Shown in pieces: positions 1-9,673 of a DNA stretch of 64,000 nt. Both the position numbers and the translations under genes were made by a program. The DNA is from Thiohalophilus sp. Its GTDB lineage: Bacteria; Pseudomonadota; Gammaproteobacteria; UBA6429; Thiohalophilaceae. Location: positions 124,001-188,000 of the forward strand of contig NZ_JAXHMV010000016.1 of the NCBI RefSeq assembly GCF_034521165.1. Reading direction: 5' to 3'. The notes below the pieces were generated by a model. That model worked only from the letters and a program-made list of their open reading frames with translations. It had not been told where the DNA came from and made no database searches. Within the stretch, counting starts at the first letter, position 1. Every line of letters begins with the position of its first letter.

Positions 1-1032
1 GCACAGCTGCCCTATATATTGGTATGCGGGGTTCTGATCGGCCTGCTCGCCGCCGGTTTCAATGCCCTGTTTCAGCAGGTCGCCCTGCACAGCCGACGCC
101 TGCCCCCCTGGTCACGGCCGGTGCTGGCCGGCCTGCTGGTCGGCGTCTGCGGGCTGTTTGTTCCCGAGGTGATGGGCATTGGCGATGACACGGTCAATGC
201 CATCCTCAGCGGCGAGACCGCCCTGCGCCTGCTGCTCGTGGTGCTGATCGTCAAGGTACTGGCCACCGCCGGCGGCATCGGCCTGGGGCTGCCCGGCGGG
301 ATCATCGGCCCGACCTTCTTTATCGGCGCGGCCGCCGGGGGGCTGCTGGGAGCCATCGGCATCCAGCTCGGCTTCATCGAACCCGGCAGTGTCGGCCTGT
401 ACGCAATGATCGGCATGGGCGCCATGATGGCCGCCACCCTGCAGGCGCCCATGGCCGGGTTGATCGCGATCCTGGAGCTGACCGGTGAGCCGAACTTTAT
501 CCTGCCGGGGATGCTGGCGGTCGTGACCTCGACCATCGTCAGCGGGCGGCTCTTCCGGCACGAATCCCTGTTCCATACCCTGCTGCGCGGCCGTGGCCTG
601 GACTATCGCAGCGATCCGGTGGCGCAGTCATTACGGCGGGTCGGCGTGGCCAGCGCCATGAACCGCAAGATCGTCGTCCTGCCCCGGCAGGCCGAGACCC
701 GGCAGGTGGATCGCGCCCTGCAGAATGAACCGGTCTGGGTGCTGGTCAAGGAAAAAGAAGCGGACCCGCCACAGATGGCGCTGGCAGGCGTGGATCTGGC
801 CCTTGCCCGCAAACAGTCTCCCGAGGCCGACCAGTTCGATCTGCTGGAGCTGCCCGGCGAGCGGCGCACGCTGGTGGCCGTCGATATGCGCGCCACCATG
901 GAAGAAGCCCGCCAGCTATTACACGACAGCGGCAAAGAGATGGCCTGCGTCGTCAGCCAGAACGTGCCGGGACTGCCCCGCATCTATGGCGTGCTGAGCC
1001 AGGACGAGGTGGAAGGCAGTTATCGTTATTGA
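1..1032 (+). CDS. ClC-family chloride channel/antiporter, C-terminal part
   Basis: The open frame enters from the left edge and stops at 1030-1032, so the true start lies outside the window. The visible ~343 residues hold the last membrane helices of a ClC anion channel or H+/Cl- exchanger. The GLPGGIIGPTFFIGA stretch corresponds to the family GxFxP-type selectivity motif (GGIFAPSLFIGA in relatives). After the membrane part comes a ~120-residue cytoplasmic tail starting near VASAMNRKIVVLP, which looks like a degenerate CBS-type regulatory region. Codon use is GC-rich, as in neighbouring housekeeping genes. Family assignment is firm; whether it is a channel or an exchanger cannot be decided because the gating glutamate region is not in the window. 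Confidence 0.85.
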   Translation, partial: AQLPYILVCGVLIGLLAAGFNALFQQVALHSRRLPPWSRPVLAGLLVGVCGLFVPEVMGIGDDTVNAILSGETALRLLLVVLIVKVLATAGGIGLGLPGGIIGPTFFIGAAAGGLLGAIGIQLGFIEPGSVGLYAMIGMGAMMAATLQAPMAGLIAILELTGEPNFILPGMLAVVTSTIVSGRLFRHESLFHTLLRGRGLDYRSDPVAQSLRRVGVASAMNRKIVVLPRQAETRQVDRALQNEPVWVLVKEKEADPPQMALAGVDLALARKQSPEADQFDLLELPGERRTLVAVDMRATMEEARQLLHDSGKEMACVVSQNVPGLPRIYGVLSQDEVEGSYRY

Positions 1033-1202
1033 GAGGTCGAGAGACAACCGCCGTCAATCTCCGCATCGCCAAAACGCGGGGCCGATTTGATACCCCGAAA
1101 GCAGGAGTTCAGTTCGCGTACCGGCTATGTGGTGTTATGTGATTTTCTTAAAGGCGCCACGTAAATTGACGTTAATGAATCATACCCCCTGATGTAGTAT
1201 TC

Positions 1203-1216
1203 GTTCTCATGAGAAC
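1203..1216. promoter_or_regulatory. 14-bp perfect palindrome spanning a start codon
   Basis: GTTCTCATGAGAAC is its own reverse complement and contains, at its centre, the ATG (1209-1211) of the large GGDEF/EAL gene. It could be a DNA operator or an RNA hairpin that sequesters the initiation codon. No clear Shine-Dalgarno sequence is seen directly upstream, so the start itself is not independently confirmed. Confidence 0.4.
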
Positions 1217-4200
1217 CGTCTTTTCTGTCAGCCGGGCCCCGATACGGGGGCAATGGTACTCCGGCCTCACATTTCTGCTCATCAGCCTGTTGTTTCTGAT
1301 GAACCTGTCAACCGCACAGGCACAGGAAAGCTCGACCCCGGTCAAAATAAATAAAGACGGGTCTGCGCGGTTTAAACCCCTTCTCACCGATGAGGAGGAG
1401 CAGTATCTGCAACAATTATCCCGCATCCGGGTTGCCCTCATCGACAACCAGCCTCCCTTGACCATGGTCCAGGCAGGTGAGCCGGAAGGTTATCTTAATG
1501 ATCTTCTTTTCAGGCTTGCCGAAGCATTGGGGCTCGAGGTGGAATTCGTGCCGATGTCTTATTCACAGTCCGTCGAAGCCTTGCAGAAAGGCCAACTGGA
1601 CCTGTTGAATGATTATTCACCCTATCACGGACGAACCAGCGCATTGCTTGAAAGCCGGCCGGTTATTAACTCGCCTTTTGTGGTTGTCGGTAGTGCCAAC
1701 CTGCCGCCGATTCATTCCATGGCGGATATCAGAGACAGGAAACTGGTCATGGTAGAGGGGTTTCAGCAAACCTCGCGGGTGCAGGAGCATTACCCCGAAC
1801 AGGAACTGATGTTGGTTGATAGCATTGATGAAGCCTATCGTGCCCTGCGAAGCCAGGATGCGGCGTTTTATATCGACAATGCCACCCATGCCGGTTTCTA
1901 CCTGCGCCATCACCTGATCAGCGATCTGCGGATTCTGGGTGAGCTGCCCCGACAGGAGCTTGGCAGGCTCTCACTGCGATTCGCGATTAACAAAACACAC
2001 CCTCTGCTTCATTCGGCAATCGACAAATCACTCGAGCGGCTTGTAAAAAGCGGAGAATTGGAAAAACTCAAGGAGCAATGGCTGGCGCCACAAACTGAAG
2101 CACCAGTATTTCAATTAACAGCAGAAGAACAGGCCTGGCTAAAACAACACCCCGAAATCCGGGTTGTTCTGGATCCCGACTGGGCACCGGTGGAATACCG
2201 CGACCGCTCGGGCAACTATGAAGGTATCTCCCTGGACTATCTTTCCCGAATTGAAGCCATGCTGGGAATCACGATACACATCAGTGAAGGCCTTGACTGG
2301 CAAGAAGGCGTCGCGGCGGTAAAATCCCGCAATTCAGACATGTTCGCTTCGGTGGCAAAAACTCCCCAGCGAGAGGCGTACTTGACCTTTACACGCCCCT
2401 ATTTGCATATGCCAATACGAATTTTCGCGCGCGATGATGTTCCCTATATTGGCGATCTGGAAAACCTGCGGGAAAAACGAATTGCCGTCGTCGAAAATTA
2501 TGCCATACACGACTGGTTGAGCACGGATTATCCGCATCTAAACCTTGTACCGGTCGAAACTCCCGTGGATGGCCTGGCCAGTGTCGCTGATCGAGATATT
2601 GATGTATTTATCGGCAATGTTGTGACCACGAATTATTACGTCAAGAAACATGATTTTGGCAATGTTCGCGAAGCGGGCGACACGCCTTATTCCAACAGCC
2701 AGGCTATGGCCGTGCGCAGCGACTGGCCGATTTTCGCATCCATACTGCAAAAGGCGCTGGATGCCATTCCTGAAGACGAGAAAAAGAACATTTTTAACCG
2801 CTGGGTATCGCTCAAGTTCGAGCGCACCATCAATTACACGTTGCTATGGTGGGTTCTTTTTGTTGCCCTGGCGACAATCATGGTATTCGTGTACTGGAAC
2901 AGAGCACTCGATAAACAGGTGGCCCATCGCACGCACGATCTGGCCGAAAGTGAGGCCCGATTCAGGAATATTTTCGAGAAAAATTCATCGGTCATGCTCC
3001 TGGTTAACCCGGATACCGGTCATATTGTCGAGGCAAACAACTCGGCGATCGATTATTACGGCTATACGGCTGATGAACTGATCGGAATGCCAATCAGCGA
3101 TATCAATACGCTTCCACCGAAGCAGATCCAGGAACATATCGACAAAGCAAGAAACGAAGAAACAAATTACTTTATGTTTCAGCACCGGCTTGCCAGCGGA
3201 GAAGCACGCGATGTCGAAGTTTACTCAACCCCCATATATACCGGAAGCGGTTCTCTCCTGTTTTCAATTATCAACGATGTTACCGATCGAAAACGCGCCG
3301 AGGAACACATCGCCATCCAGGCCCACTATGATGCATTGACCGGGCTACCCAATCGCCTCCTGGCTCTCGACCGTCTCGCAATGTACCTGCGGGAATCCGA
3401 CCGAAGCCACGAGAAAACAGGTGTCATGTTCCTGGATCTTGATGACTTCAAGAAAATTAACGATACCATGGGACATGATGTCGGCGACATACTGTTAATT
3501 GAGGCCGGCGAGCGCATTCGCGATGCATTACGCGATATCGACACGGTCGGAAGGCTGGGCGGTGACGAATTTATCATTCTGGTCGGGCATATCACCGATC
3601 AATCGACCCTGATTCCCATCGCTGAGAAGTTACTGGAAAGATTTCAGCAACCGTTTTCCATTCAAAACCGCGAACTTGTCCTGACAGCCAGTATCGGCAT
3701 ATCGGTATATCCGGACGATGGCAGCGATGCACAGACACTGTTGCGTTATGCCGACTCGGCCATGTATTCCGCCAAGGAGCAGGGCCGCGCCACGTATACC
3801 TTTTTTACTGATGCAATGAACCAGAGAGTCTCCCGACGTCTGAATCTGGAAGAGCAAATGAACGGTGCGCTCGAACGTGGCGAATTCTCTCTGCATTACC
3901 AGCCCAAAATTGATATATCAAGCGGAAGAATCCTGGGTGTTGAAGCGCTGTTGCGCTGGAACAACCCGGAGCATGGCGCCGTATCCCCTGCCGAGTTTAT
4001 TCCGATCGCCGAACAAACCGGGTTGATTGTCCCCATTGGTGAATTTGTCATCAAGGAAGCATTACAATTTATCACCGACTGTCGCAAGAATTACGACCCG
4101 ACATTGTCTATCGCTGTCAACCTCTCGCCACGTCAGTTCCGTGATCATGGCCTGGTTGATTTCATCCGCCGCTGCATTGAGGAGTTTAATCTTCCCTGGA

Positions 4201-4607
4201 ACGCACTGGAACTTGAGATTACCGAAGGCGTATTGATGATCGGCCTCGGGTACATCGAAGAGGCGATTGAAACCCTGAGCCAGCAAGGCGCTATACTGGC
4301 CATGGATGACTTTGGCACGGGGTATTCTTCACTAAGCTATCTGCGCCATTTCCCGTTTAATGTACTCAAGATTGATCGCAGTTTTATAACCGGTATTTCG
4401 GCTAACGCCCATGATCTGGAACTGGTCAATGCGACTATTGCCATGGGACATAACCTGGGGATGGTGGTTGTTGCCGAAGGGGTCGAGACACAGGAGCAGT
4501 TGAATATCCTCAGGCAACACGGCTGCGATGTCGCGCAAGGGTACTATTTCAGCAGGCCCGTGACACCCGGAAAGCTTATGGATCAATTGAGCCGCAAAAT
4601 CCAATAA
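1209..4607 (+). CDS. Dual periplasmic-sensor PAS-GGDEF-EAL protein
   Basis: A 1132-residue envelope sensor for cyclic-di-GMP turnover. Order seen: N-terminal signal/anchor (about 1-38), two tandem bacterial extracellular solute-binding (SBP_bac_3) domains (about 65-290 and 300-540), one membrane span (about 547-565, LLWWVLFVALATIMVFVYW), PAS domain (about 585-700), GGDEF domain with intact GRLGGDEF, and EAL domain with intact GVEALLRW, ELEITEG, DDFGTGYSS and AEGVET. Both catalytic domains therefore look competent, so the protein could make and/or degrade c-di-GMP in response to an amino-acid-like ligand; which activity dominates is not readable from sequence. It stands alone, 14 nt from a convergent SDR gene. 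The start codon sits in a perfect palindrome. Confidence 0.93.
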   Translation: MRTVFSVSRAPIRGQWYSGLTFLLISLLFLMNLSTAQAQESSTPVKINKDGSARFKPLLTDEEEQYLQQLSRIRVALIDNQPPLTMVQAGEPEGYLNDLLFRLAEALGLEVEFVPMSYSQSVEALQKGQLDLLNDYSPYHGRTSALLESRPVINSPFVVVGSANLPPIHSMADIRDRKLVMVEGFQQTSRVQEHYPEQELMLVDSIDEAYRALRSQDAAFYIDNATHAGFYLRHHLISDLRILGELPRQELGRLSLRFAINKTHPLLHSAIDKSLERLVKSGELEKLKEQWLAPQTEAPVFQLTAEEQAWLKQHPEIRVVLDPDWAPVEYRDRSGNYEGISLDYLSRIEAMLGITIHISEGLDWQEGVAAVKSRNSDMFASVAKTPQREAYLTFTRPYLHMPIRIFARDDVPYIGDLENLREKRIAVVENYAIHDWLSTDYPHLNLVPVETPVDGLASVADRDIDVFIGNVVTTNYYVKKHDFGNVREAGDTPYSNSQAMAVRSDWPIFASILQKALDAIPEDEKKNIFNRWVSLKFERTINYTLLWWVLFVALATIMVFVYWNRALDKQVAHRTHDLAESEARFRNIFEKNSSVMLLVNPDTGHIVEANNSAIDYYGYTADELIGMPISDINTLPPKQIQEHIDKARNEETNYFMFQHRLASGEARDVEVYSTPIYTGSGSLLFSIINDVTDRKRAEEHIAIQAHYDALTGLPNRLLALDRLAMYLRESDRSHEKTGVMFLDLDDFKKINDTMGHDVGDILLIEAGERIRDALRDIDTVGRLGGDEFIILVGHITDQSTLIPIAEKLLERFQQPFSIQNRELVLTASIGISVYPDDGSDAQTLLRYADSAMYSAKEQGRATYTFFTDAMNQRVSRRLNLEEQMNGALERGEFSLHYQPKIDISSGRILGVEALLRWNNPEHGAVSPAEFIPIAEQTGLIVPIGEFVIKEALQFITDCRKNYDPTLSIAVNLSPRQFRDHGLVDFIRRCIEEFNLPWNALELEITEGVLMIGLGYIEEAIETLSQQGAILAMDDFGTGYSSLSYLRHFPFNVLKIDRSFITGISANAHDLELVNATIAMGHNLGMVVVAEGVETQEQLNILRQHGCDVAQGYYFSRPVTPGKLMDQLSRKIQ

Positions 4608-4621
4608 GACCCGATCTGCCT

Positions 4622-5377
4622 TCATTCCTCATAGATCATCCGGCGCGTCATTCCCCCGTCGATGACAAAATTCTGCCCGGTGACAAACCCCGCTGCATCG
4701 CTGATCAGGTAATCGACCATCGCTGCAATGTCGGCGGGCTGGCCGACCCGCCCGACCGGATGCTGTTTATGATCGCGTTCACTCAGTTGGGACGCCTTGC
4801 GCCGGGAAGGTGCCTGCCAGTCCCCGGTGGCGATCCAGCCCGGGCTGATGCAATTGACCCGGATCGCCGGCCCAAGACTCACCGCCAACGCATGGGTTAA
4901 CGCCACCACGCCGCCCTTGCTGGCGGCATAGGCTTCGGTATGCGGCTCGGACTGAAGGGCCCGGGTCGAGGCGATATTGACCATACTCCCTCCAGTTTTA
5001 CGCAGCGTCGGGATCGTGTGCTTGGCCACCAGAAAATAGCCGGTCAGGTTCACCTGCAGGCGCCGTTCCCAGACGGCCAGGTCCAGCTCTTCGATCGGTC
5101 CGGTCTCGGGATCGGCAATTGCCGCATTGTTGATTACCGCGTCAATCTGAGCAAACCGTTCGCACATGACAGACACAAGCTCGCGAACCTCCACTTCACT
5201 GGCTGTGTCGCAGCGCTGGACAAGCAGTTGCCCGCTAAATTGGGCATATTCCTGGCGACAGGCGTCCATGGCCTCTTCATCGATATCGGCCATAACGACA
5301 TTATGTTTTCGCATTAGAAAATAGTCAGCCAGGCCCTTGCCAATACCCTGTGCGCCACCGGTGATCAGAATATTCAT
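4622..5377 (-). CDS. SDR-family oxidoreductase
   Basis: A 251-residue classical short-chain dehydrogenase/reductase. It has the NAD(P)-binding TGGAQGIGKG motif at the N-terminus, NAAIAD, an active-site serine (IASTRA) and the YAASK catalytic pair. The start at 5377 (MNILITGG) is preferred because the Rossmann strand begins there; an in-frame upstream extension to 5461 adds 28 residues without family similarity. The acidic residue after the second strand (MADIDEE) favours NAD over NADP (family knowledge). Substrate unknown. It is divergent from the EamA gene, 135 nt apart, and convergent with the GGDEF/EAL gene. Confidence 0.88.
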   Translation of the reverse strand: MNILITGGAQGIGKGLADYFLMRKHNVVMADIDEEAMDACRQEYAQFSGQLLVQRCDTASEVEVRELVSVMCERFAQIDAVINNAAIADPETGPIEELDLAVWERRLQVNLTGYFLVAKHTIPTLRKTGGSMVNIASTRALQSEPHTEAYAASKGGVVALTHALAVSLGPAIRVNCISPGWIATGDWQAPSRRKASQLSERDHKQHPVGRVGQPADIAAMVDYLISDAAGFVTGQNFVIDGGMTRRMIYEE

Positions 5378-5512
5378 TCTCGAAGTCCGCGTCCTTTTGA
5401 AATTTTGATTGTCACTTGAGCTGATAAAACCTAATCTAGTGCGGGCCCGAACTGATTGCAACGGCGGGCTTTTAATGACATACCCCTTATTGGTACTCAG
5501 GTTAATCGCTTT

Positions 5513-6439
5513 ATGAAACAGATTATGCTTCGCCTGTTCGGTCTCGAACTGTTGTTCGTGCTGCTGTGGAATTCGGGTTTTATCGGCGCCGAGTACGGCC
5601 TGCCCTTCGCCGGACCCTGGACCCTGTTGTTCTGGCGTTATCTGATTTTAAGCCTGCTGCTCGGGCTATGGCTTGGCCTGCACGGTCGTCTCACCTGGCC
5701 GGGCCATCAGGCCGCCGGTTATACGGCAACGGTCGGGATACTCGCGCATGGTGTCTGGCTCGCCTGCGTGCTGGTCTCGCTGGATATGGGGGTGCCTGCA
5801 GGCATCGTCGCACTGGTCACCGCACTGCAGCCGCTGCTGACCGGCGCTCTGTCAGGCCCGGTGCTGGGAGAACGGACCGATGCCTGGCAATGGCTGGGAC
5901 TGGTACTCGGGTTTTGTGGTGTATTGATCGCCGTCGTCGCCCGGATATCTCAGGACACAACCATCGGGATCTTCGCGTATCTGATCCCTTTCGGCTCGGT
6001 CGTCGCCATTACCATCGCCAGCCTGTTGCAACGCCGCCGCGAGCGGCACAGCCTGACACCCCGTCTGGCCGACGATACGACCCTGTTTTATCAAAGCGCC
6101 GCCACCACGCTGGCCCTGTTGTTGCCGGCCTGGTTAGTCGAGGACTTTGCCACCGACTGGACCCTGCCGTTTATTGCCACTATGAGCTGGTTGATCCTGG
6201 TGGTATCGCTGGGGGCCTACTGGAGCATGTGGCGACTGCTGGTCCGCCACGATGCCACCCGCGTGGCCAGCCTGTTTTATCTCAGCCCGCCGGTGACCAT
6301 GCTGATGGCCTGGGCCTTCTTTGGCGACCGGCTGATTCTGACCGATGTAATCGGTCTGGCCGTGGCCGCTCTGGGCGTGATGCTGGTTTACCGGCTGGGC
6401 TTTCGCCGGCCGACGATCCGGATGTTACCCCCCAGGTAA
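5513..6439 (+). CDS. EamA/DMT-superfamily transporter
   Basis: A 308-residue integral membrane protein of about ten hydrophobic helices arranged as two EamA repeats, as in RhaT/YdcZ/RarD-type drug/metabolite exporters. Typical traits are the LLFWRYLILSLLLG helix, the GIVALVTALQPLLTGAL segment and a C-terminal LVRHDATRVASLFYLSPPVT repeat. ATG at 5513 is chosen; an earlier TTG at 5456 would add a polar, non-conserved leader. Substrate cannot be inferred. Divergent from the SDR gene. Confidence 0.87.
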   Translation: MKQIMLRLFGLELLFVLLWNSGFIGAEYGLPFAGPWTLLFWRYLILSLLLGLWLGLHGRLTWPGHQAAGYTATVGILAHGVWLACVLVSLDMGVPAGIVALVTALQPLLTGALSGPVLGERTDAWQWLGLVLGFCGVLIAVVARISQDTTIGIFAYLIPFGSVVAITIASLLQRRRERHSLTPRLADDTTLFYQSAATTLALLLPAWLVEDFATDWTLPFIATMSWLILVVSLGAYWSMWRLLVRHDATRVASLFYLSPPVTMLMAWAFFGDRLILTDVIGLAVAALGVMLVYRLGFRRPTIRMLPPR

Positions 6440-6498
6440 CTTTCTTTTTCCAGACCTTCGACCGTTACCAACCAGGGGCAACGAGAAGATAGCAATGT

Positions 6499-6640
6499 TC
6501 AGGTCATGCTACCCAGCGTTTTGCGAAAGCGGGCCAATGCCAGGGTGAACAGCGCACCGCCGATGACGATCAAAGCCAGCAATTGCGGCCAGTCCCCCCG
6601 AAGACACACCCTCGCAAACCGATAAATCGCCTGCAAAAGG
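6499..6640 (-). pseudogene. Remnant of an ABC-2-type permease C-terminus
   Basis: The minus strand carries an open stretch ending in a TGA at 6499-6501 whose conceptual product, ending LALARFRKTLGSMT, has the form of the last ~45 residues of ABC-2 export permeases (a charged segment, RGDWPQLLAL, one hydrophobic helix and an arginine/lysine-rich RFRK tail). No start, no further permease sequence and no ATPase gene are nearby, and the frame degenerates near 6640. It is best read as a gene relic between the EamA and MscS genes. The similarity is judged by eye. Confidence 0.4.
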
Positions 6641-6775
6641 CCGGCTTTTTTTCTGGCAGTTTATCGCCTACTATTTCAACTCGATTGGATAAAAACAGAC
6701 CTATCCGCACTGCACGAGGTTTTGTGCGCCTTACCTGAAAACATACTACGGCATAGTCGGCAAGGAGTCAGATTA

Positions 6776-7615
6776 ATGGACGAGCTCTTCAGCCCGGAGA
6801 AACTCTCAACCTACACAGACAGGGGCATTGATCTGTTAATGCAGTTTGGTCCCCAACTCGTGCTTGCGATTGTCGTTCTCATTATCGGCCTGTGGCTGAT
6901 CAACCGGCTGGTCAAAGTCATGGCCAGAGGCATGGAACGCAGCAAGATGGAACCCACGCTGTCGCGCTTTCTGCAAAGCCTGGTCGGTATCGGTTTAAAA
7001 GTCCTGCTGTTGATCAGTGTTGCCTCCATGGTCGGGATTGCGACCACCTCATTTATCGCGGTGCTCGGTGCCGCCGGCCTGGCTGTGGGTCTGGCCCTGC
7101 AGGGTAGCCTGGCAAATTTTGCCGGCGGCGCGCTGATTTTGATGTTCCGCCCCTACAAGGTCGGCGACTACATTACCGCCCAGGGAGTCAGTGGCACGGT
7201 CACCGATATCCAGATTTTCAACACCATCCTGACCACACCGGATAATGTTCGCATCATCGTACCCAACGGGGCCATGTCCAACGGCATCATCACCAACTAC
7301 TCCGCCGAGCAGACCCGTCGCCTGGATTTCGTTTTCAATATCGGCTATACCGACAACGTGGAGAAATCCCGCGATATCATCATGAATATATTAAAGAGCG
7401 AGGAGCGCATTTTCTCCGACCCCGAACCCCAGGTGTTATTGAGCAACCTGGGAGACAACGCCGTCGATCTCACGGTCCGTACCTGGGTCAACGCTACTGA
7501 TTACTGGCCACTGAAATTTGCGCTCACCGAAAAAGTCAAAGCTGCCTTCGACCGGGAAGGTATCAGCATTCCATTTCCGCAGCGCGACATTCATATCTAC
7601 CAGCATACCAGCTGA
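6776..7615 (+). CDS. mscS: Small-conductance mechanosensitive channel MscS
   Basis: A 279-residue inner-membrane channel that opens on hypo-osmotic shock. Three N-terminal helices are followed by the pore-lining TM3 segment AVLGAAGLAVGLALQGSLAN, nearly identical to E. coli MscS including the Gly/Ala packing pattern, then the beta domain (FRPYKVGDYI) and the C-terminal alpha/beta domain. The length is close to E. coli MscS (286). The start at 6776 has an AAGGAGT ribosome site; an upstream in-frame start at 6722 is unlikely. It complements the betaine uptake cluster further along by releasing solutes. Confidence 0.96.
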   Translation: MDELFSPEKLSTYTDRGIDLLMQFGPQLVLAIVVLIIGLWLINRLVKVMARGMERSKMEPTLSRFLQSLVGIGLKVLLLISVASMVGIATTSFIAVLGAAGLAVGLALQGSLANFAGGALILMFRPYKVGDYITAQGVSGTVTDIQIFNTILTTPDNVRIIVPNGAMSNGIITNYSAEQTRRLDFVFNIGYTDNVEKSRDIIMNILKSEERIFSDPEPQVLLSNLGDNAVDLTVRTWVNATDYWPLKFALTEKVKAAFDREGISIPFPQRDIHIYQHTS

Positions 7616-7767
7616 TTATTCCCGGCATCGGAATCGTCTCTTGGGATTGACAGGATGGTTGGGGCTACCGGCAGATCCGGCTTCACATTGCGTAATGCTC
7701 CGTTCCATGCTGAACTTGTTATTATCCGGCCACCGGACATCCTCTGGACCTGAAGGAAAATTGTGAT

Positions 7768-9663
7768 ATGCAAGCGGAAATCAGGGAAATTCGCGATCAC
7801 CTCGGTCAGTTCCCGCCTTTCGACGGTTTGAGCGAGGACCTGCTCGATGAGGTCGCCGCTTCGGTTGAAATCGCTTACTACCAGGCCGGCTCGACAATTC
7901 TGGAACGTGACGACCCCATCCATACACTGGCCTATATCCGCAGCGGTGCTGTGGAAATTTATCGTTATAACGGCGAGTTGCATAACCGGCTCGGCGAAGG
8001 CGATATCTTCGGCCAATTCAGCCTGTTGCGTAACCGGCGCGTGCTTCTATCGGCCAGGGCTATCGAAGACACCCTGCTGTACCTGATTCCGGAGACAGTT
8101 TTTGACCGTCTGTGCGAAGAAGATGGCAACTTCGCCGACTTTGTCGAACTGTCGGGTTCTCGCCTCAAGAGCACGGTCGAACAAACCCAGCGTGATAACG
8201 ACATGATGATCACCCGGATCCGTCGCCTTATCACACGCCTGCCAGTGATGATCGAAAATACGGCAACGGTACAGGAAGCGGCACAGTTGATGACAGATAA
8301 TGATGTCTCTGCCCTGCTGATTCTCACGCCGGCCGATGGCGAAGGCACGGATGATACCTTCACTGACAACGGTAATCGTCAATGGCGCCTTACCGGCATC
8401 ATCACAGATAAAACCTTGCGTGAACGGATACTGGCCAAAGGTTCTCCGCCCCATACCCAGGTTTCCGACATCTGTGAAGGTGAGCTCATCACGATTCAGT
8501 CAGACGAGTCTGTCAACGAGGCCATGCTGACCATGTTGCGTAACAACATACAGCGTCTTCCGGTACTGCACCGACGGCGCCCGGTTGGCCTGGTTCACCT
8601 TTCGGATATTGTGCGGTACGAGACCAACAACAGCATTTACCTGGTCAGCAACATCTTTAACCGAACCTCGACTCATGCACTGGCACGTCTTATTCCGGAA
8701 ATTCGTGCCGCCTTTATACGGCTTGTAGATGAAGGAGCCTCTTCCCGGATGATTGGTGATGCCATGTCAAGCGTGGGACGCAGTTTGATGCGGCGCATTA
8801 TTGAACTTGCCGAGGAAGAAATAGGACCTCCTCCTGTCCCCTATTGCCTGATGGTACATGGTTCTCTGGCACGTAACGATCAGTCGATCATCACCGATCA
8901 GGATAACGCAATGATTTTGCATGATTCTTTCGACCCTCAGCAGCACAACGCCTATTTTAAAGAACTGGCCCGGCGCGTCAGCGATGGCCTTGATGCCTGC
9001 GGTTACCCCTATTGCAAAGGCGGCATCATGGCCACCAATGACGATTGGCGCCAACCATTATCGAAATGGAAATCTTACTTCGAAAACTGGATAGCCAAAC
9101 CCGACCCGCAACGTCTGTTGCACAGCTCGATTTTCTTTGATCTGGATGCGGTTTATGGTGAGGAGCGATTCGTAGAAGAGCTCCAGGAGCTCGTCGCCCG
9201 GCGAGCACAAAACAGCCCGCTATTCCTTGCCGCGCTGGCGCGCAACGCACTCAGCCGAACACCGCCACTGGGCCTGTTCCGCACCTTTGTTCTGGAGAAG
9301 GATGGCCGACATAACAACTCCATTAATATCAAACGCCGGGGCATCGCCCCCCTGAATGATATAATACGCGTTCATGCGCTGGGGGTGGGTTCCCGCGCGC
9401 AGAACAGTTTCGAGAGACTGGATAATATAGAACAGGCCGGTGTATTACCCGTCGGACAGACCGACAAACTGCGCCAGGCCCTGGAATTTTTATCCCTTGT
9501 TCGCTTGCGTCACCAGGCCTACGAGCTCAAGAACGATCTGCCCGTCGACAACGCCATTGAGCCGGAACATGTCCCGGATGCTGAACGGCACAATCTCAAA
9601 GATGCCTTTCAGATCGTGAGCAATGCCCAGAAATTCCTGCGCTTTCGTTATCCCAGCCCGTAA
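7768..9663 (+). CDS. DUF294 protein: cNMP-binding, CBS pair, nucleotidyltransferase
   Basis: A 631-residue cytosolic regulator. Order: Crp-like cyclic-nucleotide-binding domain (about 15-130), two CBS motifs (about 155-300, with a 20-residue acidic insert), a DUF294 nucleotidyltransferase-like domain with the G-S-x-A-R...TDQDNA signature starting at Gly375, and the matching C-terminal helical domain (about 500-631). The GSLARNDQSIITDQDNAMI region resembles PII uridylyltransferase-type active sites (family knowledge). Such proteins are commonly encoded with a DnaQ-like exonuclease and a sodium/solute symporter; here the exonuclease follows 10 nt downstream but the symporter is absent. GAAGGA upstream supports the ATG at 7768. 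The biochemical target is unknown. Confidence 0.88.
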   Translation: MQAEIREIRDHLGQFPPFDGLSEDLLDEVAASVEIAYYQAGSTILERDDPIHTLAYIRSGAVEIYRYNGELHNRLGEGDIFGQFSLLRNRRVLLSARAIEDTLLYLIPETVFDRLCEEDGNFADFVELSGSRLKSTVEQTQRDNDMMITRIRRLITRLPVMIENTATVQEAAQLMTDNDVSALLILTPADGEGTDDTFTDNGNRQWRLTGIITDKTLRERILAKGSPPHTQVSDICEGELITIQSDESVNEAMLTMLRNNIQRLPVLHRRRPVGLVHLSDIVRYETNNSIYLVSNIFNRTSTHALARLIPEIRAAFIRLVDEGASSRMIGDAMSSVGRSLMRRIIELAEEEIGPPPVPYCLMVHGSLARNDQSIITDQDNAMILHDSFDPQQHNAYFKELARRVSDGLDACGYPYCKGGIMATNDDWRQPLSKWKSYFENWIAKPDPQRLLHSSIFFDLDAVYGEERFVEELQELVARRAQNSPLFLAALARNALSRTPPLGLFRTFVLEKDGRHNNSINIKRRGIAPLNDIIRVHALGVGSRAQNSFERLDNIEQAGVLPVGQTDKLRQALEFLSLVRLRHQAYELKNDLPVDNAIEPEHVPDAERHNLKDAFQIVSNAQKFLRFRYPSP

Positions 9664-9673
9664 GCCTGACTCC

